From: Nocardia brasiliensis ATCC 700358
GTDB taxonomy: Bacteria > Actinomycetota > Actinomycetes > Mycobacteriales > Mycobacteriaceae
DNA length: 64,000 nt
Reading direction: 5' to 3'
NCBI RefSeq assembly: GCF_000250675.2
Contig: NC_018681.1
Span: 7,006,001 to 7,070,000, forward strand
Shown: positions 17,049 through 25,584 of the stretch, piece by piece
How positions within the stretch are numbered: position 1 is the first letter of the stretch
How the letters are laid out: each line of letters begins with the position of its first letter
The notes under the pieces: generated by a model
Database searches by the model: none
Told to the model about the DNA's origin: nothing
Seen by the model: the letters and a program-made list of their open reading frames with translations, nothing else
Translations under genes and position numbers: made by a program

Positions 17049-17456
17049 GTGAGCCTGGACCCGCAGCAGATGAAGCCGTTGACCGCAGCCAACAAGCTGG
17101 GCATCTATCTTCCCGCTGCTCCCGAATCTTTCCGGACCACTCCCCTGTCCCGCGCCGACCTCGAGGCCTTGCGCACCGATCCCCCGGAGTGGCTCACCGA
17201 ACTCCGCCGCACCGGCCCCTTCCCACGCGACATCACCGCCCGCAAACTCGGCATCTCCAACTCCGGCCTCTCCCGCGCCGGCGTCGCCGACGCCCTCACC
17301 GCCGACGAGATCGCCGCCCTCCTCGCCGACCCGCCGGAATGGCTGACCCGCGAACGCGAGACCTACGCCGAAGTCCGCAAGGAAAACGAGCGCATCGCCA
17401 CCAAGGAAGCCGAGCGCCGCGCCGCCACCAACCGCCCAGCCAAGAACCGCTTCTGA
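17049..17456 (+). CDS. DUF5997 family protein
   Basis: A small protein of 135 residues matching DUF5997: MKPLTAANKLGIYLPAAPE at the start, two WLTE/WLTR segments (DPPEWLTELRRTGPFPRD and DPPEWLTRERETYAEV), a short helix-turn-helix-like DITARKLGISNSGLSRAG, and a basic C-terminal helix. No enzyme motif is visible. It may bind nucleic acid through the HTH-like part. It is divergent from the LysR regulator, and its GTG start abuts a tandem repeat that could influence its expression. Confidence 0.75.
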   Translation: MSLDPQQMKPLTAANKLGIYLPAAPESFRTTPLSRADLEALRTDPPEWLTELRRTGPFPRDITARKLGISNSGLSRAGVADALTADEIAALLADPPEWLTRERETYAEVRKENERIATKEAERRAATNRPAKNRF

Positions 17457-17483
17457 CTTCGGGTCCAGCAGGTGCCGCAGCGG

Positions 17484-17876
17484 CTACGGTACGGCCGGGG
17501 AGCCGCCCTCGACTACCGGCAGTCCGGCGGCTTTCCACGCGCGGAAGCCACCCACTAAGTCGGTGGCGTCACGAATGCCTAGTTCGCGGGCGTCGCGGGC
17601 GGCGAAGCTGGAGGCGTAGCCCTCGTTGCAGAAGATCACGACCGGCGTGTCCGGGGTGAGGCCGGGGAGCCGATGGTCGCCGTGCGGGTCGAGGCGCCAT
17701 TCCAGGACGATGCGTTCGACCACGACCGCGCCGGGAATCTCGCCCTCTTCCGACCGGTTCGCGTAAGGCCGGATGTCGACCAGCAGGGCACCCGTGGTGC
17801 GCAGCGATTCGGCCTGTTCGGGACTGACGCGCACCAGGTTCGCCCGTGCCCGCGCGAGCAACTCCTCGGCGCTCAT
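17484..17876 (-). CDS. Rhodanese-like sulfurtransferase
   Basis: A single rhodanese domain of 130 residues. It has LLVDIRPYANRSEEGEIPGA and the active-site loop VIFCNEGYASS, whose cysteine would carry the persulfide, then LVGGFRAWKAAGLPV at the end. Such proteins move sulfane sulfur. The start overlaps the stop of the cysteine dioxygenase gene by four bases, so the two are translationally coupled and probably share cysteine-sulfur metabolism. Confidence 0.85.
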   Translation of the reverse strand: MSAEELLARARANLVRVSPEQAESLRTTGALLVDIRPYANRSEEGEIPGAVVVERIVLEWRLDPHGDHRLPGLTPDTPVVIFCNEGYASSFAARDARELGIRDATDLVGGFRAWKAAGLPVVEGGSPAVP

Positions 17877-18397
17877 GCGCCGGAAACATCTGCGAGAGTG
17901 CGGTATTCACGCATCGGCCGCAGCGGCGGCGAGTAGGCGTGCACCGTCGCGGCGTCGTGGGCGCCGGTGTTGCGCAGCCGGTGCGCCCGCTCCGGACCGA
18001 ACGCCACCGTGCTCCCCGCGCGACGCTGAGCGGCACGGACCGGACTGTGCGGAAACGCGAATTCCTCGTCGAGTTCGCCGTGCAGGACCGTGAACGAACC
18101 CGAGGCGCCGCCGTGATCGTGCGGTTCGGTCCCCTGCCCCGGCATCCAGGACAGCAGCCACAACTCGACGCCCATCGTCAGCGCCAGCCGCACCCACCAG
18201 CGTTGCGCCGGATCGAAACGCACCATGTCGAGCAGCGGCACGGTCAGCTCGCGCGTCACCACGCTGGTGAGTTCGTGCAGTTCATCGGGGGTCCACAGGG
18301 TGCGATCCGCTCGAACGAGATCGTCGAGCAGCGGCAGATCGAGATCAGGGTGCAGGTCTTTGGCGTGCTTCAATTTCACCGGCAGTGACGTGGTCAC
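17873..18397 (-). CDS. Cysteine dioxygenase type I
   Basis: A cupin enzyme that oxidises cysteine to cysteine sulfinate with non-heme iron. The 174-residue protein has the metal motif EPHDHGGASGSFTVLHGEL, and a third histidine lies in TVHAYSPPL. The GTG start at 18397 was chosen because CAGGAG lies just upstream at normal spacing; the frame stays open further upstream but has no ribosome site. It is the first gene of a two-gene operon with the rhodanese. A short frame with several Cys codons precedes it and may act as a cysteine-responsive leader. Confidence 0.85.
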   Translation of the reverse strand: MTTSLPVKLKHAKDLHPDLDLPLLDDLVRADRTLWTPDELHELTSVVTRELTVPLLDMVRFDPAQRWWVRLALTMGVELWLLSWMPGQGTEPHDHGGASGSFTVLHGELDEEFAFPHSPVRAAQRRAGSTVAFGPERAHRLRNTGAHDAATVHAYSPPLRPMREYRTLADVSGA

Positions 18398-18496
18398 AGT
18401 GCGCTCCTGGCAGAGGTGTGGCGTGCGAGGTCGGGTTACGTCACCGACGACACGCACAGGCCGCGACACGAACCAGGTCGACGACCCGGTCGCTGG

Positions 18497-18583
18497 TCAG
18501 CAGAAGCCTTTGCACGAGTGCAGCTTACACAGCCCGCCGCCGTCATGGGGACGCTCCGTCCTGACAACAACCAGCCAGTCCAC
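18497..18583 (-). CDS. Candidate cysteine-rich leader peptide of the cysteine dioxygenase operon
   Basis: A 28-codon frame starting at GTG 18583 ends in GLCKLHSCKGFC, with three cysteine codons in its last ten positions. It stops 99 bases before the dioxygenase start. The near-palindrome ACCGGGTCG-T-CGACCTGGT lies between. Cysteine-codon leaders that attenuate sulfur operons are known in mycobacteria. No ribosome binding site is seen, so it would have to be leaderless. The neighbouring frame from an ATG also holds cysteines, so the exact leader is uncertain. Confidence 0.35.
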   Translation of the reverse strand: MDWLVVVRTERPHDGGGLCKLHSCKGFC

Positions 18584-19839
18584 TAGCCCGCCCGCATCTC
18601 CCGGACGAACTCGCGGTACAGAAACTTCTGATGCAACCCCTCGAGATTCCCCGCATGCCGCCGAAACGGCACCATCGCCAGCCGCAACGGCCGGGTAACC
18701 GGCACCCCGGTCCCCCACTCCGCCACCGAAGCCACCGTTTCGATCAACCCGTCTTCGGTCGCGTTCCGCTCGGCGGAATCCAGTCCGAGATGCCGCAGCA
18801 ACTGGTCCCGCACTCCTTCCACATCGAGCTCCAGCCGCCGCGCTTCCTCCTCGGTATCACAGCGAGACAGCGCCCGGCGGAAATCGACCGCACGAGAACG
18901 GTATTCATCGATTCGACCGCACACCATCTCCAGCCAGCGGTCCGCGCTGGACCGCCCGCGATCCTGCAACGACCACAGCCGCCCACCCAGCAGTGGAAGC
19001 TGGTATTCGAGCAGTTGCAGGCGTCGTCCCTCCCGCGGTCCGGCGACCTTGCGGATATCGCTGGGAATCCCGCGCACCGCGGAAATAACCTCCTCGATCG
19101 TGTTCTCCGGAACACCGTCGTCGAACAGATCGAACATGACCGAGAAGTCACGCCGCAACGGATGCGGTGTATACGCAACACCATTCACCTTGGCTCGCGC
19201 CGAGTAACGCAGTGAACGCACCAGCGTGGCAATGAGCCACAGTTGCTGGTGCGTGTCCGCGATCAGGTTGCGGAATTGTCCCTCCATCGCGAACGACGAG
19301 GCCCGCGCCCATTGACCGAACGCGTCGAGTTCGACACCGTCCGCGCCGCCGATCCGGGCGCGGTGATGGTCGTCGATCCGGACGTTCTCCCACTGGTAGT
19401 CCGCCCACGCCGCGATGTTCGCCAGCATGCGCTGCCCACCGCCGCGCTCCTGCACCTCTCGATCCGCTCTACGGGTCTTGTCGATGAACCGCAGCATGGT
19501 CTCGACACCGGTCGTCTTCAGCGTCTCCATCGCCGCGGCTTCGGCGGCGTCGAGCGCGGGCCGATCCTGCGGCCCGATCGCCATCGGCACCGCGATTCGA
19601 AGGTCGAACAGATGACGCAGAATTCGCGGATACGTACCGTAATCGACGGCCACCGGGTTCAGTTTTGTCGGATGCGGCACCAGCACTTCGTCGAAGTAGA
19701 TCAGGGACTGCACGAGTTCCGCATAACACTGCTGTGCAAAAGGATCGCGCGGTCTCGCCGGTTGCCGGGAATTCTGCGAAAGAATGAATTCCTCCGCGCT
19801 GATGAACGTCGTGACGTCCACCATGACACGATTCGACAT
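18583..19839 (-). CDS. Unrecognised protein coupled to an IMPase-family enzyme
   Basis: A soluble protein of 418 residues that I do not recognise. It begins with a hydrophobic strand and aspartate (MSNRVMVDVTTFISAEEF), then LIYFDEVLVPHPTKL, which loosely recalls the opening of PIN-like nuclease folds. The rest is helical and rich in Arg, Leu and Glu with no clear motif. The ATG overlaps the stop of the upstream gene by one base (TGATG), so the pair is coupled. G+C and codon use look lower than in the backbone genes, suggesting an acquired segment. Function unknown; a nuclease role is only a guess. Confidence 0.6.
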   Translation of the reverse strand: MSNRVMVDVTTFISAEEFILSQNSRQPARPRDPFAQQCYAELVQSLIYFDEVLVPHPTKLNPVAVDYGTYPRILRHLFDLRIAVPMAIGPQDRPALDAAEAAAMETLKTTGVETMLRFIDKTRRADREVQERGGGQRMLANIAAWADYQWENVRIDDHHRARIGGADGVELDAFGQWARASSFAMEGQFRNLIADTHQQLWLIATLVRSLRYSARAKVNGVAYTPHPLRRDFSVMFDLFDDGVPENTIEEVISAVRGIPSDIRKVAGPREGRRLQLLEYQLPLLGGRLWSLQDRGRSSADRWLEMVCGRIDEYRSRAVDFRRALSRCDTEEEARRLELDVEGVRDQLLRHLGLDSAERNATEDGLIETVASVAEWGTGVPVTRPLRLAMVPFRRHAGNLEGLHQKFLYREFVREMRAG

Positions 19840-20690
19840 CAACCGCTCCGCGACTCCGCCAGTATCTGGACGAACCACCGAACCGAATCCGTTTCGCCCG
19901 CAATGGTTTCGGCGAACGTCGGTTCGCGCTGCGCGAGAAACTGCGGTTGCAGCGGTAGTGGGCTCCGCCCGTCGCCATCGGTCGCCGTGCGGCCCATGGC
20001 CGTGGCCAGCCCGATGCCCGCCGCCCCGTCCCAGACCTTCTGGTTCGGGCGGTAGAACAGATCGAATTGCTGGTCCGGCGCCTGTGTCCACGCGGTCAGG
20101 TCGATGCAGGTGCGAACCATGTCGAGCGTCTGCGAGGTGGTGCGAAGCTTCATCGCGCACCCGGTATCCGCGAGCGCGGCCTCGAACTTCCGAGGCGTCG
20201 AACCCTTACTGCGTGTGACGGACGCTCGTCGCGGTTTCGCCGCCGCAGTCAACTGCGGGGCCTGTTGCCCGTTCACGAGGACCTCCCCGGACCAGTGGAT
20301 CGCGATCGGCGTCCGGCCTGCGCCTAATTCGGGTGCGAGCACATAGGCGGCCGCAGGCACACCCGCGTCGAGAAGACACACGACACTGCAGAATTCACGC
20401 CCGTCCGGCGACACGAACTCGCTCGTGCCGTCGATCGGATCGATGATCCAGGTCGGCTCGCCCGAACTCGGTAGCTCGGCCTCGTCCTCCTCCGCGACGA
20501 ACCGAGACCCCGGATAGTGCCGTTGAATGGTCTCGATGATCGCCGTCTGCGTCGCGAGATCCGCCTCCGACAGCAACGTGTCGTCGGCCTTCCGATCTAC
20601 TTGCAACGATGCGAGATTCTTCCGATACCCGCCGAGCAACGGCAGCAACTGCTCGTCCAATGCCTTCCACAACGATCCGACATCGCTCAA
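19839..20690 (-). CDS. Inositol monophosphatase/CysQ-family phosphatase
   Basis: A metal-dependent phosphatase of 283 residues. It has the family motif WIIDPIDGTSEF, the preceding acidic site FVAEEDEAELP, and the C-terminal VWDGAAGIGLATAMG. Members act on inositol phosphates, 3'-phosphoadenosine phosphate, FBP or related compounds. TTG 20690 is preferred as start because GGAGG lies six bases upstream; the frame stays open to 20888 but that part is not conserved-looking. It is coupled to the unrecognised gene downstream and faces away from a helicase remnant. Confidence 0.75.
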   Translation of the reverse strand: MSDVGSLWKALDEQLLPLLGGYRKNLASLQVDRKADDTLLSEADLATQTAIIETIQRHYPGSRFVAEEDEAELPSSGEPTWIIDPIDGTSEFVSPDGREFCSVVCLLDAGVPAAAYVLAPELGAGRTPIAIHWSGEVLVNGQQAPQLTAAAKPRRASVTRSKGSTPRKFEAALADTGCAMKLRTTSQTLDMVRTCIDLTAWTQAPDQQFDLFYRPNQKVWDGAAGIGLATAMGRTATDGDGRSPLPLQPQFLAQREPTFAETIAGETDSVRWFVQILAESRSG

Positions 20691-20869
20691 GGGAGCCCTC
20701 CGCACGAGTTGGTCCTCTGAGGGTAGCGAAATCGCCGGCCTCTTTGAGCCGATGCTCACGAATCCGGAGGGAACGCCGACTCGCGCACTTCGGCTCCTCC
20801 TCGACGTGGTCAGCGCCGAAAAGACTCCCATGCAACAGGTTTCAGGTTGGTTGCCCACCGGTTCGCCTG

Positions 20870-21550
20870 ATGTGTAGTGTCCGGACAACGTCCCTGCGCA
20901 ACGCCCTGCCGGCTGGCGCGACCATCGGCGTCGTCACCCCGTTCGCCCGGCAGGCCGCACTGATTCGCCGCAAGCTACGAGGGGTGGAATCCGTTCGCGT
21001 CGGCACCGCCCACACCTTCCAAGGCGGCGAGTGCGACGCGATCATCTTCAGCCTGGTGGCTGCCGACGGGATCGGTTCCGGCGCACTGGCTTTCCTGGAT
21101 GAGCAGGCGAACCTGTGGAACGTCGCGATCACCCGGGCGCGAGCGCACCTGTTCATCGTCGGCAGTAGCGATTTCTGGGTGCGCCGGGGCGGCCTCGGCC
21201 GTCGACTGCACGATGAAATCGCCGTTGCGCGTGGCGATGTCGCGTGGCAGCACGGCGACGAGTTGCGTGACCTGCTCCATCAACGGTTGAAACAGGACGG
21301 GTGCCAGGTCGACTTGGCGGTGCGCCGGTCCGGGTACGTCATGGACGCACTGGTCACGACCGGCACCGGGGCGGAAACCGCGGTCGTCCTCGACACCGGG
21401 GCCGCGTCGGCGGCGGAGTTCGCCCGCCATCTCCGGCTCCAACAGCGGCGTGCGGCGCTGCTGACAGCACCCGATACGCAGCGGGAAGGGTATCGCCTGC
21501 CCGCCTGGCAACTGTTCGCGAATCGGCCGACTCCGCAGGTCGAGGCTTAG
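20870..21550 (+). pseudogene. C-terminal remnant of an SF1 (DNA2/UPF1-like) helicase
   Basis: The frame carries only the last part of a superfamily 1 helicase. ATIGVVTPFARQAALIRRKL begins the second RecA domain, VGTAHTFQGGECDAIIFS is motif V, and NVAITRARAHLFIVG is motif VI. After them come about 110 residues with VDLAVRRSGYVMDALVTT and AVVLDTG, which resemble a degenerate restriction-endonuclease-like domain often fused to these helicases. The ATP-binding first RecA domain is absent upstream, where an unrelated gene lies. The gene is therefore truncated by a rearrangement and is probably inactive as a helicase. Confidence 0.75.
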
Positions 21551-21771
21551 CTCCGAGAAACTGGACGATGGTCCAATAATGTGCTGCGGTTAACACTCAG
21601 CAAGTCTTGCTTATGACGACTCGCCGACTACCGTTGAAGTCATACATTCATGCGGAATCGCTATCGTCAGCGGGGCTGCGCGACGCCCACGACGTCGCGG
21701 GACAAGTCCGCAATCTCGAACCGATCCGCGATACCGCCGTGCCGACAGGCCGAAACCGAGGATGAGTACGC

Positions 21772-22452
21772 ATGAACCGATCGACGAAACTCGTTGCCGT
21801 GGTGGCATGTACGGCCGCCATCGTGGCCGCCTCGGTCACGTCGGCACAAGCCGACCCGGAACCCGCGGGCATCCAGTACACCGCGCAAGCCGTCGGCAGC
21901 TCGATGACCCTCACCACGGACGCCGGCTCCCTCGACACCGCCGACGACCGCCTCGAGATCCGCGACAACGACGGCAACCTGATGGCCGCGTTCCCGCTCG
22001 GCTACTACCGAGACAACCAGCGCTATCCGATCGCCGCCGTCATCGACGGCAACACCGCGACCCTGACCCCGAGCGTCGACCCCGCGACCGCGACACCCGC
22101 CCCCGGCACCACCGACCAATTGCACGACGTCGCCCTGGACCCCACCTCTCCCGCCTTCGGCGCCGCCCTGTCGACCTTCTCCACCGTCGTCGGCATCGGC
22201 ACCGCCCTGGGCACCATCATCGGCACCCTCGTCGGCGCATCCCTCGGCTGCCTCCTCGGCGGTCTGCTCGTCGGCGGCGCCGCCACCCTCCCCACCTTCG
22301 GCGCCCTCACCATCCCCGGCTTCCTCGGCGGCTGCATCGTCACCGCCATCCCCGGCGCCGCCCTTGGCGCCATAGTCGGCACCATCGCCTTCGGCGTCCC
22401 CGCCATCATCATCGGCGGCATCCTCCTGGCCGGCACCCTCGGCGCGATGTGA
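21772..22452 (+). CDS. Secreted protein with glycine-rich hydrophobic C-terminus
   Basis: A protein of 226 residues. It has a Sec signal peptide (LVAVVACTAAIVAASVTSAQA), a beta-rich domain of about 80 residues (TLTTDAGSLDTADDRLEIRD), then a long Gly/Ala/Ile-rich hydrophobic region with two cysteines (GASLGCLLGGLLVGG). The N-terminal domain resembles a family I recall as frequent in Nocardia (DUF8020-like), but this is not certain. It may insert in the membrane or cell envelope. It stands alone and is followed by a strong hairpin terminator. Confidence 0.65.
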   Translation: MNRSTKLVAVVACTAAIVAASVTSAQADPEPAGIQYTAQAVGSSMTLTTDAGSLDTADDRLEIRDNDGNLMAAFPLGYYRDNQRYPIAAVIDGNTATLTPSVDPATATPAPGTTDQLHDVALDPTSPAFGAALSTFSTVVGIGTALGTIIGTLVGASLGCLLGGLLVGGAATLPTFGALTIPGFLGGCIVTAIPGAALGAIVGTIAFGVPAIIIGGILLAGTLGAM

Positions 22453-22503
22453 GTCGACGGGGCATGCACCTCCACCAACCGATTCACCCGAAGCAGAGCA
22501 TCA

Positions 22504-22538
22504 CCTAGACCGGCCGGCTCAACGTCGGCCGGTCTAGG
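22504..22538 (+). terminator. Hairpin terminator after the secreted protein gene
   Basis: CCTAGACCGGCCG and CGGCCGGTCTAGG form a perfect 13-pair stem with a nine-base loop, 51 bases past the stop codon. There is no long T tract, as is common in actinomycetes. Confidence 0.65.
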
Positions 22539-22665
22539 CCACCGCGGTGGAAGATCCCGCATATGCGTTCCGCTGAGCGACGTGCATCGACCGGCACGAG
22601 TGCAGTTAACAGTGCTATCACAATGATTAGATGACCAATTGCCGCAAGCAGACAACTATAACCTG

Positions 22666-22760
22666 CTATCGTTGCCATGAAAACGTTAAGCGATCCGAAA
22701 CCCTCCCGATCGCAAAGAACGCAACAATCGACGCCGTTAACGCTTCGATAGCAACGATAG
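22666..22760. promoter_or_regulatory. Candidate HipB operator pair
   Basis: CTATCGTTGC (22666-22675) and its exact complement GCAACGATAG (22751-22760) flank the promoter region just before the hipB start. A partial copy of the core (GCTATC) lies at about 22601. HipB proteins bind inverted repeats in their own promoter, and E. coli HipB recognises TATCC-N8-GGATA. The wide spacing suggests two half-sites bridged by looping or two dimers. Confidence 0.5.
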
Positions 22761-22766
22761 GAGCGA

Positions 22767-23075
22767 GTGGTGACAAGGCCGAAACCTCGACGCCGCCCCA
22801 AAGAGCAAACGGGGCCGCTCGCCTCCTTCGGAGCGCTCACTGCAGAGCGGCGGCGCAGTCTCGGCCTCACTCAGCTCGACCTAGCAGATCTGGCCGACGT
22901 CGGTGTTTCGTCGGTGCGCACGCTGGAAGCGGGACAAACGTCCCCGACGCTGACGATCACGCTACGCATTCTCGATGCGCTCGGACTCACGCTCGTCTGC
23001 ATGCCCCACGCAGACGCCCCGAAGGGGACTACTGGCACCGTCATCGAATTGAGCAGTGCCGAGGCGCTGCGGTGA
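22767..23075 (+). CDS. hipB: HipB-like XRE-family antitoxin/repressor
   Basis: A protein of 102 residues with a Cro/C1 helix-turn-helix: LGLTQLDLADLADVGVSSVR, then LEAGQTSPTLTITLRILDAL. A short C-terminal strand ends in VIELSSAEALR. HipB neutralises the HipA kinase and represses the operon. The GTG start follows AGGAG; a second GTG is adjacent. It overlaps hipA by four bases. The pair has lower G+C than the surrounding backbone, consistent with transfer. Confidence 0.85.
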   Translation: MVTRPKPRRRPKEQTGPLASFGALTAERRRSLGLTQLDLADLADVGVSSVRTLEAGQTSPTLTITLRILDALGLTLVCMPHADAPKGTTGTVIELSSAEALR

Positions 23076-24310
23076 GCGACCTTACCCAGCTTCGCCACGT
23101 CGAAGCAGCCGACGTCTACAAAGCTGACAGACTCGCCGGCCACCTCCGTCGAGAACGCGACGATGTCGTATTCACATACGCCGAACCCTATCTCGCTGAC
23201 TCAGCGACGCCGTCAGTAGCGTTCACCTTGCCGAAGTGGGCGGGGGTGTACCGCTCGACCGGCGGATCCGTGCCAGCCTTCTTCGCTGGGCTACTGCCGG
23301 AAGGTCTACGACTGACAGCGATCACCACCGCTGCCCGGACAAGCGAGGACGATCATCTCAGCATCCTGCTCGCCGTCGGTGCCGACACGATAGGCGATGT
23401 TCGGGTGTTGCCCGCTGGAGCGGATCCCACCGATCCAGCTCCGCTGTTCGACCAGACCGACACGGCGAGAGCAGATTTCAAGGCGTTGTTCTCCCGCGCC
23501 ACCTCCGCCGACACTGACGCGCTCGACCGGACCGCGTTACCTGGAGTCCAAATCAAGGTATCCGCCCAAATGATCTCGACGCCGGTTTCCACTACCCGAG
23601 GCCCGGCCATCCTCAAATTGAATCCGCCTGAATATCCCTTCCTGGTCGAGAACGAGAACTTCTTTCTCGACATGGCAGGCGCGTGCGGACTCCGAGTTCC
23701 GAACCACCATCTGGCCACCGATGGCAACGGGCGCACCGCGTTGTTCATCAGTCGATTCGACCGCGTCGACGAACACGGCGAGATTCGCCGTCTCGCGCAA
23801 GAAGACGCTTGCCAAGTACTCGGCCGCTACCCTGCCGCAAAGTACCGAATCACGTTGCAAGAAGCCATCAAAGCCCTCGCTGACGCAGTCACCGCCGGCC
23901 GTGGCTCCGCCCCCTTCGCCGTTCTGACTATGCTCGAAATCGCAGCCTTCAGCTACCTCATCGGCAATGGCGATCTTCACGGCAAAAACCTTTCCGTACG
24001 CCAAAGCCCTGACGGCATATGGGAAGTCACCCCAGCCTACGACCTACTCAGTAGCCAGCCCTACCTGAACTGGGCCGACCCCATGGCACTGTCACTGTAC
24101 GGGCGCGACGCCAAGCTGACCTACCGCTGGTGGAAAGAAGCCGCAACCCGCATGGGTGTTACCGAGCGCGCCATCAAACGCAGCATGACGCGCATCGTCG
24201 ACGCATCCGAACCATGGATCGACCGGATCGCAGACATCGGCTTCGACGACAAGACGACCAGCCACCTCACAACACTGATCACCGATCGCCGCCGCGAACT
24301 CCGGCCTTAA
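23072..24310 (+). CDS. hipA: HipA-like serine/threonine kinase toxin
   Basis: A kinase toxin of 412 residues. The N-terminal HipA-1 domain contains TLPKWAGVYRSTGGSVPAFF and GLLPEGLR. The C-terminal kinase has LPGVQIKVSA as nucleotide-loop region, GNGDLHGKN as catalytic loop with the aspartate, and TPAYDLLSSQ as metal site. In E. coli HipA phosphorylates glutamyl-tRNA synthetase and causes persistence; the target here is not known. The sequence is full length with no visible loss of key residues, so the module may be active. It converges on rlmN. Confidence 0.9.
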   Translation: MSDLTQLRHVEAADVYKADRLAGHLRRERDDVVFTYAEPYLADSATPSVAFTLPKWAGVYRSTGGSVPAFFAGLLPEGLRLTAITTAARTSEDDHLSILLAVGADTIGDVRVLPAGADPTDPAPLFDQTDTARADFKALFSRATSADTDALDRTALPGVQIKVSAQMISTPVSTTRGPAILKLNPPEYPFLVENENFFLDMAGACGLRVPNHHLATDGNGRTALFISRFDRVDEHGEIRRLAQEDACQVLGRYPAAKYRITLQEAIKALADAVTAGRGSAPFAVLTMLEIAAFSYLIGNGDLHGKNLSVRQSPDGIWEVTPAYDLLSSQPYLNWADPMALSLYGRDAKLTYRWWKEAATRMGVTERAIKRSMTRIVDASEPWIDRIADIGFDDKTTSHLTTLITDRRRELRP

Positions 24311-24351
24311 GGAACTCGAGACCGACAAGGTGGTCACCACGACCAGTTCGA

Positions 24352-25461
24352 CTAACCTTCAGCCGCCAGCTGCCCACAAGCGGCAGCGATCTCCTGCCCA
24401 CGCGTATCACGCACCGTGCAAGGCACACCCTGGGCGTTCACGCGCCGAACGAACTCCGCTTCAACAGGTTTCGGCGAAGCATCCCATTTGCTTCCCGGGG
24501 TGGGGTTGAGCGGGATGACATTCACGTGCACGCGGGAGCCGAGCGCCTTGTGCAACTTGGAGCCCAACATGTCGGCGCGCCAGGGCTGGTCGTTGATATC
24601 GCGGATCAACGCGTATTCGATCGAGACGCGACGACCCGACTTGTCGGCGTAGTAGCGAGCGGCATCGAGAACCTCCGCGACCGGCCAACGGTTGTTGACC
24701 GGGACGAGGGTGTCACGGAGTTCGTCGTCGGGGGTGTGCAAAGAAACGGCGAGGGTGACGGAGAGATCTTCGTCGGCGAGTTTGCGGATGGCAGGAGCCA
24801 GGCCGACGGTGGAGACGACGACGTTGCGTTGGGAGATGCCGAAACCGTCCGGCGCGGGCGAGGTGATCCGGCGGACCGCGGCGACGACGCGCTTGTAGTT
24901 GGCCAGCGGCTCACCCATGCCCATGAAGACGATGTTGGAGAGTCGGCCGGGGCCGCCGGTGACTTCGCCGTCGCGCATGGCGGCCGCCGCGGCGCGGACC
25001 TGGTCGACGATTTCGGCGGTGGACAGGTTGCGGTTCAGGCCGCCCTGGCCGGTCGCGCAGAACGGGCACGCCATGCCGCAGCCGGCTTGGCTGGAGATGC
25101 ACAGCGTCGCCCGGTCGGGGTAGCGCATGAGCACGCTTTCGAGCAGTGTGCCATCGCCCGCGCGCCACAACGTCTTTCGGGTTTCACCCGCATCGCAGGC
25201 GACGTGTTTGACGACCGACATCAGCGGCGGGAACAGTGCCTCGCCGATTTTCTCGCGCACCTGTGCGGGCAGGTCGGTCATCTGTTCCGGGTCGGCTTGC
25301 AGCCTGCCGTAGTACTGGCGGGCGATCTGGTCGGCGCGGAACTTCGGCAGTCCCAGCTCCTCGACGGCCGCCCGCCTGCCCTCGGCGTCGAGGTCGGCGA
25401 GGTGCCGCGGCGGCATGCCACGGCGCGGGGCATCGAAAACGAGGGGCAGGGAGACGGTCAT
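24352..25461 (-). CDS. rlmN: 23S rRNA/tRNA adenine-2 methyltransferase RlmN
   Basis: A radical-SAM enzyme of 369 residues that methylates A2503 of 23S rRNA. The cluster motif CxxxCxxC is at C128, C132 and C135 (GCGMACPFCATGQ). The methyl-carrying cysteine is near the C-terminus in AACGQLAAEG. GMGEPLANY is the SAM-binding stretch. The ATG at 25461 gives the family length; upstream sequence in this frame is not homologous. It corresponds to Rv2880c and is upstream of no other gene on its strand here. Confidence 0.95.
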   Translation of the reverse strand: MTVSLPLVFDAPRRGMPPRHLADLDAEGRRAAVEELGLPKFRADQIARQYYGRLQADPEQMTDLPAQVREKIGEALFPPLMSVVKHVACDAGETRKTLWRAGDGTLLESVLMRYPDRATLCISSQAGCGMACPFCATGQGGLNRNLSTAEIVDQVRAAAAAMRDGEVTGGPGRLSNIVFMGMGEPLANYKRVVAAVRRITSPAPDGFGISQRNVVVSTVGLAPAIRKLADEDLSVTLAVSLHTPDDELRDTLVPVNNRWPVAEVLDAARYYADKSGRRVSIEYALIRDINDQPWRADMLGSKLHKALGSRVHVNVIPLNPTPGSKWDASPKPVEAEFVRRVNAQGVPCTVRDTRGQEIAAACGQLAAEG

Positions 25462-25584
25462 AGTTCTCCCATTCTCCCATCTGGGCGAATGGGCCGCACA
25501 CTCGCCTGCTCGAGCCGGACGACATGCCCAGTTCGTTGCCGGGAAATACGTGTGGTTGTAATAGCAGTGGGTAATGATCGACCC

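Larger units (their letters stand above)
22453..22766. other. Intergenic region with terminator and hipBA control sequences
   Basis: About 310 bases without a gene. The left part holds the terminator of the secreted protein gene. The right part is AT-richer and holds the inverted repeats described for hipBA. No other gene is supported. Confidence 0.5.

Noticed and set aside
20691..20888. N-terminal extension of the IMPase-family protein
   Set aside because: The added 66 residues do not resemble the family, and a good ribosome site precedes TTG 20690.
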